A DNA stretch of 64,000 nucleotides. It comes from CF-118 sp035689345 (GTDB taxonomy: Bacteria > Chloroflexota > Dormibacteria > Dormibacterales > Dormibacteraceae). The notes under the pieces were generated by a model. It saw only the letters and a list, made by a program, of their open reading frames with translations, was not told the DNA's origin and did not search any database. Shown here one piece after another: positions 48,773 to 58,120 of the stretch (the first letter of the stretch is position 1; every line of letters begins with the position of its first letter). The translations under genes and the position numbers were made by a program. The DNA is taken from positions 59,482 to 123,481 of the forward strand of contig DASSLR010000012.1 in NCBI GenBank assembly GCA_035689345.1, written 5' to 3'.

Positions 48773-49633
48773 CTAGACGAACAGCGGCTCCTGCGCCGAG
48801 CGTTTCAGCAGGTCGGCCATCACCGCCTCGTCCGGGCGCCGTTCGAAGCGGCTCGCGGCGTCGAGCACCTTCGGCAGCAGGTCCACGTCGCCGACCGTGT
48901 TCACGAAGACTCCCTCGCGGCCGAGCGCCCACCACACCGCCAGGTCGATGTCGGCCTGGTCCTCGAGCGGCTCGTACCAGGTGCTGTGTGAGCGCGGCCG
49001 TCCGCGCCAGGGCCGCATCGCGATCGACTTGATCGTCTGGACCGCGACGCTCCGCTCGCGGCACGTGGCGACGAGCGCGTCGAAGTTCTCGGCGTAGTAG
49101 GGCAGCTGCATCGTCAGGTAGTTGTAGGGCAGCAGCACCGAGTCGAAGTCGAACCGCGCGAGGCTGCGCCTGTGGTTGGCCGCGATCTGCGCCCCGTGCC
49201 CGGTGACGCCGATGAACCGAACGAGGCCCTGGTCCCGCGCCTCGACGGCGGCCTCGATGACGCCGCCTGGGCTCAGCGCGGTGTCCCAGTCGATCGGGTC
49301 GGCGAGGTTGTGGAGCTGCCAGAGGTCGACGTGGTCCACGCCCATCCGCTCCAGGGACTGGTGCAGCTCCTCCCGCGCCTCCTTCGCCTGGCGGGCGCCG
49401 GTCTTGGTGGCGATGAAGAAGCGACCGGGATGCTGCTTCAGCCATGGCGCGATGCGCAGCTCAGCGTCGCCGTAGCTGCGGGCGACGTCGATGTGATTGA
49501 CCCCGTGCTCGAGCAACACCTCGAGCGTGCGGTCGGCGGTCGCCTGGTCGACGTGGGCGAGGGCGGCGGCGCCAAACAGCGCCCGCGTGCTGTCATGTCC
49601 GGTGCGGCCGAAGGCGATCTTCTCGATCGTCAT
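48773..49633 (-). CDS. Aldo/keto reductase
   Basis: A 286-residue cytoplasmic oxidoreductase. Catalytic Asp and Tyr are in NHIDVARSYGDAE, Lys in IATKTGAR, His in DLWQLHNL. The C-terminal NADPH-binding portion is shortened and reads QTIKSIAMRPWRGRP. The arrangement resembles the YhdN/4Fe-4S-less AKR subgroup. Substrate unknown. ATG 49633 lies 22 bases from the divergent agmatinase start. Confidence 0.87.
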   Translation of the reverse strand: MTIEKIAFGRTGHDSTRALFGAAALAHVDQATADRTLEVLLEHGVNHIDVARSYGDAELRIAPWLKQHPGRFFIATKTGARQAKEAREELHQSLERMGVDHVDLWQLHNLADPIDWDTALSPGGVIEAAVEARDQGLVRFIGVTGHGAQIAANHRRSLARFDFDSVLLPYNYLTMQLPYYAENFDALVATCRERSVAVQTIKSIAMRPWRGRPRSHSTWYEPLEDQADIDLAVWWALGREGVFVNTVGDVDLLPKVLDAASRFERRPDEAVMADLLKRSAQEPLFV

Positions 49634-49655
49634 GTCGCTTTCATAATTCTCAGCC

Positions 49656-50663
49656 ATGCCCAGGGTGGGAGGCATGTTCGGCCCGGACGTCACGTTCCTC
49701 GGCGTCGAGCGATGCGACCTCGACAACCCTGACGAGCTGAAGGGCGCCGACGTCGTGATCATCGGCGCGCCCTATGACGCGGGAGCGTCGTACCGCGGTG
49801 GCGCGCGATTCGGACCGAAGATGATCCGCACCACCGACTACCTGCCGCACGACGGCTCGCGGCCGCACCTGACGCTGCGTGTCGATCCCCTCAAGGACAT
49901 GCGCGTGCTCGACGCGGGCGACATCGAGATGCCCGGAGTCGAGGCGCGCGTGCCGCTCGACAACCTGGAGAACGCCGTTCGCGTCGTGGCTGAGGCCGGC
50001 GCGATCCCGATAGTGCTCGGCGGCGACCACACCATCACGTGGCCCGACGTCACGGGCGTCGCTCGAGCGATCGGCTGGGGACGCGTCTCGGTCATACATT
50101 TCGACGCGCACGCGGATACGGGTGACGTCCAGTGGGGCAGCCTCATCGGTCACGGCCTGCCCATGCGCCGGCTCATCGAGTCAGGGGCCTGCCGCGGCGA
50201 TCGCTTCCTGCAGATCGGGCTGCGAGGCTACTGGCCGGAGCCGCCGACCCTGCAGTGGATGGCGGAACAGGGGATGCGCTCCTTCGAGATGCACGAGGTC
50301 ACGCAGCGCGGGCTGGACGCGGTTCTCGACGAAGCGTTCGCCATCGCCGTGGATGACTGCGACGGGGTGTTCGTCTCGGTGGACGTCGACGTGGTCGACC
50401 CCGGCACCGCGCCCGGAACGGGAACACCGGAACCCGGCGGCCTCACGGGACGCCAGCTGCTCGACGCGGTGCGGCGCATAGCCATCTCGCTGCCGGTCGC
50501 CGGCATCGACGTCGTGGAGGTGTCGCCGCCCTACGACACGGCCGAGGTCACCGCGTTCCTGGCGAACCGCGTCGTGCTCGAGATGCTGTCCGGCATCGCC
50601 TACCGCCGCGCGGGCGGGACATGGGATTCGATCCCGCCGACCCTGCTGGAGGGCCGGACCTAG
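49656..50663 (+). CDS. Agmatinase/arginase (ureohydrolase) family enzyme
   Basis: A 335-residue enzyme with the full dimanganese site: GGDHT, DAHADTG and SVDVDVVDPGTAPGTGTPEP. These enzymes release urea from agmatine, guanidinobutyrate, guanidinopropionate or related guanidines. The fit of the last motif to agmatinases is good, but substrate assignment within the family is unreliable, and no arginine decarboxylase neighbours it. It is divergent from the aldo/keto reductase. Confidence 0.9.
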   Translation: MPRVGGMFGPDVTFLGVERCDLDNPDELKGADVVIIGAPYDAGASYRGGARFGPKMIRTTDYLPHDGSRPHLTLRVDPLKDMRVLDAGDIEMPGVEARVPLDNLENAVRVVAEAGAIPIVLGGDHTITWPDVTGVARAIGWGRVSVIHFDAHADTGDVQWGSLIGHGLPMRRLIESGACRGDRFLQIGLRGYWPEPPTLQWMAEQGMRSFEMHEVTQRGLDAVLDEAFAIAVDDCDGVFVSVDVDVVDPGTAPGTGTPEPGGLTGRQLLDAVRRIAISLPVAGIDVVEVSPPYDTAEVTAFLANRVVLEMLSGIAYRRAGGTWDSIPPTLLEGRT

Positions 50664-50691
50664 AACCGGGGAAGCGGAAGCCGGCTACGAA

Positions 50692-50709
50692 AAGTGGTAT
50701 TGACCACTT
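50692..50709. promoter_or_regulatory. dre-like operator of the amino-sugar operon
   Basis: AAGTGGTATTGACCACTT is a near-perfect inverted repeat (7-base arms, 4-base centre). It matches the DasR/NagR operator core A-TGGT-N4-ACCA-T known from Streptomyces and Bacillus. The GntR/UTRA regulator starts 71 bases downstream. Confidence 0.8.
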
Positions 50710-50727
50710 GGCGAGCCTGTGTTTAAC
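50700..50727 (+). promoter_or_regulatory. Sigma70-type promoter candidate overlapping the operator
   Basis: TTGACC (50700-50705), a 16-base spacer and TTTAAC (50722-50727). The -35 element lies within the operator palindrome, so regulator binding would block polymerase. Confidence 0.55.
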
Positions 50728-50779
50728 TTTCCCTCGTGAAGCGGGCTAGAGGGCCGTACCACTTCCGCAGGGAACTCGG

Positions 50780-51562
50780 GTGACCAAGCAGGAAGAGACG
50801 CGCGACCGCGTGCTCGACCTGATCGAGGGCTTGAGCGTCGGCCAGGCCATCCCCTCCGAGCGGCAGCTCACGCAGGAGCTCGGTGTCTCCCGCCTTACGA
50901 TCCGCGCCGCGCTGGACGACCTCGTCCGCGACGGGCACCTCGACCGCCGGCACGGCAGCGGAACGTACGTGACGGAGCCGAAGATCGCGCAGCCGCTGAC
51001 CCTGACGTCCTTCAGCGACGACATGCGGCGCCGCGGGATGGTCCCCGGCAGCAGGACCCTCGAGCTCGTCGTCACCTCCACCGGGGCGAGGCTGGCTCGC
51101 CGTCTCCAGGTCTCGCCCGAGGCCCGGCTGGTCCGCGTCAAGCGGCTGCGTCTCGCCGACGACCAGCCGATGGCGATGGAGGTGCTGCACATTCCAGAGG
51201 TTCTCGTTCCGGGGCTGACGAAGACCGACCTGGAGGACCGCTCCTTCTACGAGCTGCTGGAGGAGCGGTACGGAATCGTGATCGTCTCTGGCACCCAGAG
51301 CATCGAGCCCACTGTGACATCGGAAGAGGAGTCGGAAGTGCTCGGGGTGCCCCTGCACACGCCGGCCTTCCTTTTCGAGCGGACGACCGTCGCCGAGTCA
51401 GGGCGGATCGTCGAGTTCGTTCGCTCGATCTATCGAGGCGACCGCTACCGCCTGGTCGCCGACCTGACGCCGCAGCGCAGCCGAAACGGCCGGCTGCGCG
51501 CGGCGGCAGCAAAAGTCCGCAACGGCGAAAGGCGCGCCGAATTGAAATCAGAGGGGGAATGA
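50780..51562 (+). CDS. GntR/HutC-family regulator with UTRA domain, DasR/NagR-like
   Basis: A 260-residue repressor: winged HTH at about 1-68 (PSERQLTQELGVSRLTIRAALDDLVRDG, HGSGTYV) and UTRA effector domain at about 85-235. DasR/NagR proteins respond to GlcN-6-P or GlcNAc-6-P and bind dre sites. A dre-like palindrome lies just upstream, so autoregulation and control of the whole operon are likely. Start GTG 50780. It heads the operon, 6 bases before the substrate-binding lipoprotein. Confidence 0.9.
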   Translation: MTKQEETRDRVLDLIEGLSVGQAIPSERQLTQELGVSRLTIRAALDDLVRDGHLDRRHGSGTYVTEPKIAQPLTLTSFSDDMRRRGMVPGSRTLELVVTSTGARLARRLQVSPEARLVRVKRLRLADDQPMAMEVLHIPEVLVPGLTKTDLEDRSFYELLEERYGIVIVSGTQSIEPTVTSEEESEVLGVPLHTPAFLFERTTVAESGRIVEFVRSIYRGDRYRLVADLTPQRSRNGRLRAAAAKVRNGERRAELKSEGE

Positions 51563-51568
51563 ACCCAG

Positions 51569-52852
51569 ATGAATCCCAGGAAGCTGTTCGTGGTCGCGGT
51601 CGTCACGGCGATCGCGATCGTCTCGGCGGCGTGTGGATCGTCGTCCACCGCCAACCCGGCCGATCAGACGGGGACGCTGACCATTTGGCTCATGAACGGA
51701 AGCGCCCCGCAGAGCGTCGTCGACGGCGTCAACGCCGACTTCAAGGTGAAGTACCCCAACGTCACCGTCAACGTCCAGATCCAGCAGTGGTCGGACGTGA
51801 CCACCAAGCTCGACACCGCGTTCGGGGGCAGCGCGCCGCCTGACGTGATGGAGCTCGGCAACACTCTGGTCGCGAAGTACGCCTCGGCCGGCGCGCTCGC
51901 GGACATCTCCGGCCAGAAGTCAGCCTTCCCGAACTCCGGGACCTGGCTGCAGTCGCTCACCGATTCCTGCACGTACCAGGGCAAGCTCTACTGCGTCCCG
52001 TACTACGCCGGCAGCCGCGCGGTCATCTACCGCAAGGACATGTTCGACGCCGCGGGCATCAGCGGCACCCCCACCAGCATGGACGACCTCCTGACGGACG
52101 GCCAGAAGCTGATGGCCAAGTACGGTTCCGACTCCCGGTTCTCCGCGCTCTACTTCCCCGGCAAGTACTGGTACGCCGCGGCCCCCTTCGTGTGGGACTT
52201 CGGCGGTGACATCGCCACGCAGTCGGGCACCAAGTGGACCGGAGCCATCAACAGCGCGAACTCCCAGCAGGGACTCACCGTCCTGAAGAACCTGGTCGGC
52301 CAGCTTTCGCGCGCGGACAAGACCGGCGACGAGGCCAAGCAGGACCAGGCCTTCGCCCAGGGTCACATCGCGATGATCATCGCGAACGGCTGGGAAGTCG
52401 GCGTCATCACTGACCCCAAGGCCGGCGACCCGACGCTTCTTCCCAAGCTCGGCGCATTCCCCATTCCGAGCCACACCGCCGGCCAGACGGCGCCCGTGTT
52501 CCTCGGTGGATCTGACCTCGGCATCGCGGCCAAGAGCCAGCACCAGGACCTGGCGCGCGAGTGGATCAAGCTCCTCGGCGGCACCAAGTTCCAGAGCCAG
52601 ATGGTGACCGTCGGCGGCGTCATCCCCAACACGACCTCCCTCGTCAGCCTCTCGAGCGGGCTGCCGGCGATCTTCGCGGCCGCCGCCAAGAACAGCCGGT
52701 TCACCCCGAACTCGCCGAACTGGGCCAACGTCGAGTCGGCCAACGTGCTTCAGGACATGCTGGTGTCGATCTTCACCGGCAAGGCCAGCATCGACGACGC
52801 GACCAAGGCCGCCAGTGACAAGATCACCCAGATACTGAACGCCAGTAGCTAG
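51569..52852 (+). CDS. Sugar ABC transporter substrate-binding lipoprotein (NgcE/DasA-like)
   Basis: A 427-residue solute-binding protein. The signal ends in lipobox VSAAC. The family 1 pattern is clear: TGTLTIWLMNGSAPQSV, FKVKYPNVTVNVQI, PPDVMELGNTLVAKYASAGAL and PNTTSL near the end. The operon's enzymes point to GlcNAc, chitobiose or muropeptide-derived sugars as ligand, by inference. ATG 51569 is used; an ATG ten bases earlier is out of frame. Confidence 0.92.
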   Translation: MNPRKLFVVAVVTAIAIVSAACGSSSTANPADQTGTLTIWLMNGSAPQSVVDGVNADFKVKYPNVTVNVQIQQWSDVTTKLDTAFGGSAPPDVMELGNTLVAKYASAGALADISGQKSAFPNSGTWLQSLTDSCTYQGKLYCVPYYAGSRAVIYRKDMFDAAGISGTPTSMDDLLTDGQKLMAKYGSDSRFSALYFPGKYWYAAAPFVWDFGGDIATQSGTKWTGAINSANSQQGLTVLKNLVGQLSRADKTGDEAKQDQAFAQGHIAMIIANGWEVGVITDPKAGDPTLLPKLGAFPIPSHTAGQTAPVFLGGSDLGIAAKSQHQDLAREWIKLLGGTKFQSQMVTVGGVIPNTTSLVSLSSGLPAIFAAAAKNSRFTPNSPNWANVESANVLQDMLVSIFTGKASIDDATKAASDKITQILNASS

Positions 52853-52880
52853 ACCAACTTCATAAAAGGAGGAGACCTCG

Positions 52881-53852
52881 ATGCGAGCGGCCGGGTCGAT
52901 AGACGCCGCGGCGGCTAGACCCCGGCACCGCGAAGGGGTCTCCTCCTTCCGTTATCTCGTCGCCCGCAAGGGCCTGCCGTACGTCCTCATCGCGCCGGCG
53001 ACGGCGATCATCCTCGGGGTCCTGGGCTGGCCGCTGCTCGACCTCATCTACCTCTCGACCCAGCACTACGGGCTGCGCCAGCTGTTCCAGCACCAGGGCG
53101 AGTTCGTCGGCCTCCAGAACTTCGCCACCATCCTCTCCGACCCCCAGTTCAAGTACGTGGTCGAGGTGACTGTCCTCTTCACCTTCGTGAACGTCGCGCT
53201 GTCGATGGCGATCGCGACGGCCATCGCGCTGCTGATGGAGCGTGTCAGCTCCTTCGTGCGCGTGCTCCTGGGCGCGGGCCTCGTGTTCGTGTGGGCCACG
53301 CCGGTGATCCCCGCCATCGACCTCTGGCAGTGGATGTTCGACTACGAGTTCGGGGTCATCAACTGGCTGCTCACCAAGGTCGGCGCCGGGAACTACATCC
53401 ATCACAACTGGTTCGAGAACCCTGTGCAAGGGTTCACCGTGATCACCGTCGTCGTCGTCTGGGGCGCCATCCCGTTTCTCGCGCTCACGCTGCACGCCGG
53501 TCTCACGCAGGTGCCGAAGGAGCTGGTGGAGGCGGCGCAGATCGACGGCGCGCGCGCGTGGCAGGTCTTCCGCAACGTGACGCTGCCGACGCTGAAGCCC
53601 CTCGTCCTGGTTCTGCTCAGCCTGTCCACCATCTGGGATTTCCAGGTGTTCAACCAGGTCTGGGTGATGCTCAACCAGCGCCCCAACGAGAGCTACTACG
53701 TGATCTCGGTCTTCTCTTTCCAGGAGTCGTTCCGCATCAGCCAGTTCGGCCTGGGCTCCGCGGTTGCGGTCGTGATGGTGATGATCCTCATGCTCATCTC
53801 GTTCTTTTACGTGCGCCAGACGGTGCGCAACGTCAACGAGGCGGGCGCATGA
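52881..53852 (+). CDS. Sugar ABC transporter permease 1
   Basis: A 323-residue MalF-type inner-membrane permease with six core helices. The EAA loop reads ELVEAAQIDGARAWQVFRNV, which docks an ATPase. The ribosome-binding site is AAGGAGGAG. The stop overlaps the next permease (ATGA). Confidence 0.93.
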   Translation: MRAAGSIDAAAARPRHREGVSSFRYLVARKGLPYVLIAPATAIILGVLGWPLLDLIYLSTQHYGLRQLFQHQGEFVGLQNFATILSDPQFKYVVEVTVLFTFVNVALSMAIATAIALLMERVSSFVRVLLGAGLVFVWATPVIPAIDLWQWMFDYEFGVINWLLTKVGAGNYIHHNWFENPVQGFTVITVVVVWGAIPFLALTLHAGLTQVPKELVEAAQIDGARAWQVFRNVTLPTLKPLVLVLLSLSTIWDFQVFNQVWVMLNQRPNESYYVISVFSFQESFRISQFGLGSAVAVVMVMILMLISFFYVRQTVRNVNEAGA

Positions 53853-54679
53853 GGCCGCGAGGCGCGCTGCGCTACGCCTACGACGCGATCGGGCTCTTGA
53901 TCTTCGTCGTGATGATCTTCCCGATCTACTGGATGGTGTCCACGGCGCTCAAGCCGGGCAAGGAGATCCTGAGCCTCGACCCGGTGTGGTTTCCCTCACC
54001 GATCACGTTCGACAACTTCATCTCGGCGATGCAGGTGCCGTTCTTCTGGAACGACGTCGTCAACAGTCTCACGGTCGTGCTCACGGTCGTCGCCATCTCG
54101 ACCGTGGTGTCGTTCCTGGCCGCGGTGGCCGTGGCGCGATTCGGTTTCCGCGGCCGCACCGCCTTCATCGTCATGGTCATCGGCGTGCAGATGGTGCCGC
54201 TCAACGCACTCGTCATTCCCATCTACCTGTTGCTCGACTCCGTCAACCAGGTCGACAGCCTGCTCGGGGTGATCGCGTACTACATGGCCGTGGTCCTGCC
54301 GTTCATGGTGTGGACGCTGCGTGGCTTTGTGCACAACATCCCGACCGACCTCGAGGAGGCGGCCATGGTGGACGGCGCCTCGCGCGTGGGCGCCTACATA
54401 CGCATCATCTTCCCGCTGGTCGCGCCCGGCCTGGTCGCCACCGCGATCTTCGGTTTCATCCAGGCCTGGAACGAATACATCATCGCGTACGTCCTCTTGA
54501 GCAGCTCGTCGAAGCAGACGCTGACGATCTGGCTGGCGTCCTTCACCACGCAGCACGGCACCGACTGGGGAGGGCTGATGGCCGGCGCGACGCTCACGAG
54601 CCTGCCCGTGGTGGTGTTCTTCCTGCTGGTGCAGAGGCGTGTGGCAGGCGGCCTGACCGCGGGCGCGGTGAAGGGGTGA
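53849..54679 (+). CDS. Sugar ABC transporter permease 2
   Basis: A 276-residue MalG-type permease with six helices and EAA loop DLEEAAMVDGASRVGAYIRI. Start and stop overlap both neighbours (ATGA, GTGA). No ATPase gene is in the operon, so the importer must borrow one from elsewhere, as Streptomyces Dasand Ngc systems do with MsiK. Confidence 0.93.
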   Translation: MRPRGALRYAYDAIGLLIFVVMIFPIYWMVSTALKPGKEILSLDPVWFPSPITFDNFISAMQVPFFWNDVVNSLTVVLTVVAISTVVSFLAAVAVARFGFRGRTAFIVMVIGVQMVPLNALVIPIYLLLDSVNQVDSLLGVIAYYMAVVLPFMVWTLRGFVHNIPTDLEEAAMVDGASRVGAYIRIIFPLVAPGLVATAIFGFIQAWNEYIIAYVLLSSSSKQTLTIWLASFTTQHGTDWGGLMAGATLTSLPVVVFFLLVQRRVAGGLTAGAVKG

Positions 54680-56094
54680 CACGCTCGCTGGAGCAGGCCG
54701 CGCTGCGCTGCCTGCTGCCGGGATTCGAAGGCACTGAGGCGCCCGAGTGGGTGCTGCGCCGCGCCGCCGAGGGCCTCGGCGGGGTCTGCCTGTACGCGCG
54801 CAACATCCAGTCTCCCGACCAGCTGGCGAGGCTTTGCGCGCGCCTGCACGCTGAGAACCCGGGGCTCATCATCGCCATCGACGAGGAGGGCGGTGACGTG
54901 ACGCGCCTCGAGGCGGCGACGGGCAGCTCGTACCCGGGCAACCTCGCGCTCGGCGCCGCGGACAACGTAGGGATCACGTTTGTCGTGGCGCGGCAGATCG
55001 GGCTGGAGCTTGCCCGGGCGGGCGTCGACCTCGATCTCGCGCCCGACGCGGACGTGAACAGCAACCCCTCCAATCCCGTCATCGGGGTGCGCTCGTTCGG
55101 CTCCGACCCGGCAGCGGTGGCGGCGCAGACGGTGGCGTGGGTGGGCGGCCTTCAATCCGCCGGCGTCGCGGCCTGCGTCAAGCATTTTCCCGGCCACGGC
55201 GACACGTCCGTCGACTCCCACGTGGCCCTGCCCGTGGTCGGCGCCGACCCTCACGCCAGCGGCGCGCTGCAGCCGTTCGCGGCCGCGATCAAGGCGGGCG
55301 TGAAAGCGGTGATGAGCGCGCATATCCGCGTCACCTCGATGGACGACGCGCCCGCAACATTGAGCCGGCGCATCATGACCGGCCTGCTCCGCGACGAGCT
55401 CGGTTTCCAGGGCCTGACCGTGACCGACGGCATCGAGATGAAGGCGATTCCCGACGTCGCTCAGGGCTCCGTGCGCGCGCTTGAGGCGGGGTGCGACCTG
55501 GTCTGCATCGGCGGCGGGCTGGCCGATGAGGACGTGGTCACACAGCTCCAGCGCGCGATCGCCTCCGCGGTGCCGGCCGAGCGGCTGCAGGAGGCGGCGG
55601 GTCGCGTCGACGCGCTTGCCGCATGGCGGGCGACGCAATCGGTTCAGGAGCCGCCGAACCCGGCGGCCGGTCTGGCCGCGGCGCGGCTGGCGCTCCGCGT
55701 CGACGGCAACGTGCAAGTGGGCGACGATGTGGTCGTGGTCCAGCTGGTCCCGCACAGCTCGATGGCATCGGGCGTGATCCCCTGGGGCGTGGCCGGCCCG
55801 CTGGCGGAGCGTGGTGCCAGGGTGACCACGTTCGAGCACCGCGACGGGCCGGCGGACCTGGTGCCCGACCTCGAGGCGGCGCGCGGCCGCAGCCTGGTGC
55901 TGACGGTGCGCAACCTCCACCGCCACGAGTGGCAGCAGGCGGCGGCTGATCGACTGCTGCGAGCGCGTCCGGACGCGGTCGTCGTGGAGATGGGCCTCCC
56001 CGGATGCAGGCCGGCGGCGGCGGCCGCCTACATCGCGACCAGCGGCGCGGCGCGCGTGTGCGCCATCGCCGCCGCGGAGGTGATGCGGCCGTGA
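54676..56094 (+). CDS. GH3 beta-N-acetylhexosaminidase (NagZ-like)
   Basis: A 472-residue enzyme without signal peptide, so it acts on imported sugars. The first domain (1 to about 330) is a GH3 barrel with the NagZ-type acid/base loop KHFPGHGDTSVDSHVALP and nucleophile region VTDGIEMKAI. The remaining 140 residues are a second, Rossmann-like domain (TVRNLHRHEW) not found in minimal NagZ. It probably releases GlcNAc from chito-oligomers or GlcNAc-MurNAc. GTG 54676 overlaps the permease stop. Confidence 0.9.
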   Translation: MTRSLEQAALRCLLPGFEGTEAPEWVLRRAAEGLGGVCLYARNIQSPDQLARLCARLHAENPGLIIAIDEEGGDVTRLEAATGSSYPGNLALGAADNVGITFVVARQIGLELARAGVDLDLAPDADVNSNPSNPVIGVRSFGSDPAAVAAQTVAWVGGLQSAGVAACVKHFPGHGDTSVDSHVALPVVGADPHASGALQPFAAAIKAGVKAVMSAHIRVTSMDDAPATLSRRIMTGLLRDELGFQGLTVTDGIEMKAIPDVAQGSVRALEAGCDLVCIGGGLADEDVVTQLQRAIASAVPAERLQEAAGRVDALAAWRATQSVQEPPNPAAGLAAARLALRVDGNVQVGDDVVVVQLVPHSSMASGVIPWGVAGPLAERGARVTTFEHRDGPADLVPDLEAARGRSLVLTVRNLHRHEWQQAAADRLLRARPDAVVVEMGLPGCRPAAAAAYIATSGAARVCAIAAAEVMRP

Positions 56095-56948
56095 GCGAGG
56101 ACGTACACCCGCACTCCGACCGGCTCGACGCGATGAGCACGCTCGAGGTGCTCGAGCTAATGCACTCGGAAGACCGCCGCGCCATCGAGGCCGTGGCGCC
56201 TCACCTCGACCGCATCGCGGTCACCGTCGACACCATCGCCTCGCGCATCCGCGCCGGCGGTCACCTCCACTATTTCGGCGCGGGCACCAGCGGTCGCATC
56301 GCCGAGCTCGACGCCGCCGAGTGCGCCCCGACCTTCGGCGTCGACGTGGTGCGCGCCCACGCGGCGGGCGACGGGCCCGCGGAGGACGACGCCGACCTGG
56401 GCACGCGCCACGCGCGGACCGCGGGACTCACCGCCGGCGACATCGTTCTCGGCGTAAGTGCTTCCGGCCGCACGCCCTACGTCCTCGCGGCGATGAACGA
56501 GGCCCGCGCGCACGGCGCGGCCGTGATCGGGTTGAGCTGCGCGTCGCGCACGCCTCTCGGCGCACTGGCCGACGTAGCCATCGAGATCGAGACCGGGCCG
56601 GAGGTCGTCGCAGGGTCCACGCGGCTCAAGTCCGGGACGGTGCAGAAGGTGGTGCTCAACATGATCAGCACCGCGGTGTTCGTTCGTCTTGGCCACACGT
56701 ATCGCGGCCGCATGACGGGCGTGGTGGCCGCGAACGCGAAGCAGCACCGGCGCGCCGTGAAGCTTATTCACGACCTGACCGGCGCCTCCGCGCCGGACGC
56801 CGAGATGGCGCTGGTGGCGGCGAACGGCAGCGCGAAGACCGCTGTGCTGATGCTCCGGTGCGAGCTCGGGCCCGACGAGGCGGCCGCCCGTCTCCACGAG
56901 CACCATGGCGACCTCGCCGCTGCGCTGGGCGAGAGGACGCGCGCGTGA
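56091..56948 (+). CDS. murQ: N-acetylmuramic acid 6-phosphate etherase
   Basis: A 285-residue SIS-fold lyase that splits MurNAc-6-P into GlcNAc-6-P and D-lactate. The signatures are GAGTSGRIAELDAAECAPTF and STRLKSGTVQKVVLNMIST. GTG 56091 overlaps the GH3 stop. Its presence shows the operon handles peptidoglycan sugars and not only chitin. The C-terminus is normal length. Confidence 0.95.
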   Translation: MSEDVHPHSDRLDAMSTLEVLELMHSEDRRAIEAVAPHLDRIAVTVDTIASRIRAGGHLHYFGAGTSGRIAELDAAECAPTFGVDVVRAHAAGDGPAEDDADLGTRHARTAGLTAGDIVLGVSASGRTPYVLAAMNEARAHGAAVIGLSCASRTPLGALADVAIEIETGPEVVAGSTRLKSGTVQKVVLNMISTAVFVRLGHTYRGRMTGVVAANAKQHRRAVKLIHDLTGASAPDAEMALVAANGSAKTAVLMLRCELGPDEAAARLHEHHGDLAAALGERTRA

Positions 56949-58120
56949 AGACCTACTTCCGCGCCGCCGGCGGGCAGGGCGGGCAAGGCGGGCAAGGCGG
57001 GCAAGTCGGGCAAGTCGGGCAAGTGCACGGCGTTCCGCATGCGGACGGAGTTCTGACCGACGGCGGCGTGATCGCGTGGGCGGGCCACGGTGCGCCGCCG
57101 GAACGAGCGGACGAGGAGATCGTGCTCGAGCCGGGCGAGCTGCTGGCGCCGGGATTCGTCGATCTGCAGGTGAACGGCTTCGCCGGCCGCGATGCGGCCG
57201 AGGGGCGCGATGCCATCGCCGCGATCTCGGCGGCGCTGCCGGCCACGGGGGTGACCGCGTTCCTGCCCACCCTGATCTCATCACCGGTCGCGACCGGGGC
57301 GGAGTTCGCGGGCGCCGTCGCCACCGCGGAGGCACACGGCGCGCGCGTGCTGGGCGCGCACATCGAGGGCCCGTTCATCAACCCGTCGTTTCGGGGCGCG
57401 CACGACCGCAACCTTCTCGCGGTGCCCACACCGGACCAGGTGGAGGTCATCGCCCGGGCCAGGCCGCGGCTGATCACACTTGCGCCCGAGCTGCCTGGCG
57501 CGCTCGAGGCCGTGGCGCGTTTCCGTCGCGCCGGCATCGTCGTGAGCGCCGGCCACACCGGTGCGGACTTCGAGCAGGGTCGCAAGGCCGTCGACGCGGG
57601 CGTCCGTTTCGGGACTCACATCTTCAACGCCATGCCGCCCGTGCATCACCGGCGCCCCGGCATCGCGCTGGCACTCATGCTGGACCGGCGCGTCACGGTC
57701 GGCCTCATCGCCGACGGCGAGCACGTGCATCCCGCAGTCATCCGCGAGCTGATCGCCGTCAAGGGCGCCGCGCGCGTCGCCATGACCACGGACCAGACGG
57801 CCGCCGCCGGGGCCGGCGCCGGCAGCTATCAGCTGTCGGGTCGCACGGTGCACAGCGACGGGATGGTGGTGCGCCTCGAGGATGGGACCCTCGCAGGCAG
57901 CGCGTCGATCATGGAAGACCTCGTGCGCAGGGCCGCCGCCATACCCGGCTTGAACGTCGAGAAGGCGGTCAGCATGGCCTCGACGGTGCCCGCGCGCGTG
58001 CTCGGCGAGAAGCAGCTGGGTCGCATCGCCGAAGGCGCGTGCGCGGACCTCGTGGTCCTCGATCGCGAACAGCGCGTGAGGCTGACGATGGTGAACGGGC
58101 GCGTGAGGTTCCGGCGGTGA
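56945..58120 (+). CDS. nagA: N-acetylglucosamine-6-phosphate deacetylase with repeat insert
   Basis: A 391-residue amidohydrolase that removes acetate from GlcNAc-6-P. Seen are GFVDLQVNGFAG, the metal-site HIEGPFINPSFRGAH, SAGHTGA, THIFNAMPPVHHR and the catalytic Asp in MTTDQTAAAG. Residues 9-26 are six Gly-Gln-containing triplets (GGQ x4, VGQ x2) placed in the N-terminal beta-sandwich, an unusual insertion. GTG 56945 overlaps the murQ stop; the next gene overlaps its end. The HN metal-ligand variant was not resolved further. Confidence 0.95.
   Translation: MKTYFRAAGGQGGQGGQGGQVGQVGQVHGVPHADGVLTDGGVIAWAGHGAPPERADEEIVLEPGELLAPGFVDLQVNGFAGRDAAEGRDAIAAISAALPATGVTAFLPTLISSPVATGAEFAGAVATAEAHGARVLGAHIEGPFINPSFRGAHDRNLLAVPTPDQVEVIARARPRLITLAPELPGALEAVARFRRAGIVVSAGHTGADFEQGRKAVDAGVRFGTHIFNAMPPVHHRRPGIALALMLDRRVTVGLIADGEHVHPAVIRELIAVKGAARVAMTTDQTAAAGAGAGSYQLSGRTVHSDGMVVRLEDGTLAGSASIMEDLVRRAAAIPGLNVEKAVSMASTVPARVLGEKQLGRIAEGACADLVVLDREQRVRLTMVNGRVRFRR
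56969..57022 (+). repeat. Six 9-base units (GGC-GGG-CAA type) inside nagA
   Basis: Six tandem 9-base units, four GGCGGGCAR and two GTCGGGCAA, encode GGQGGQ-type residues. Copy-number change would stay in frame. Confidence 0.92.
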
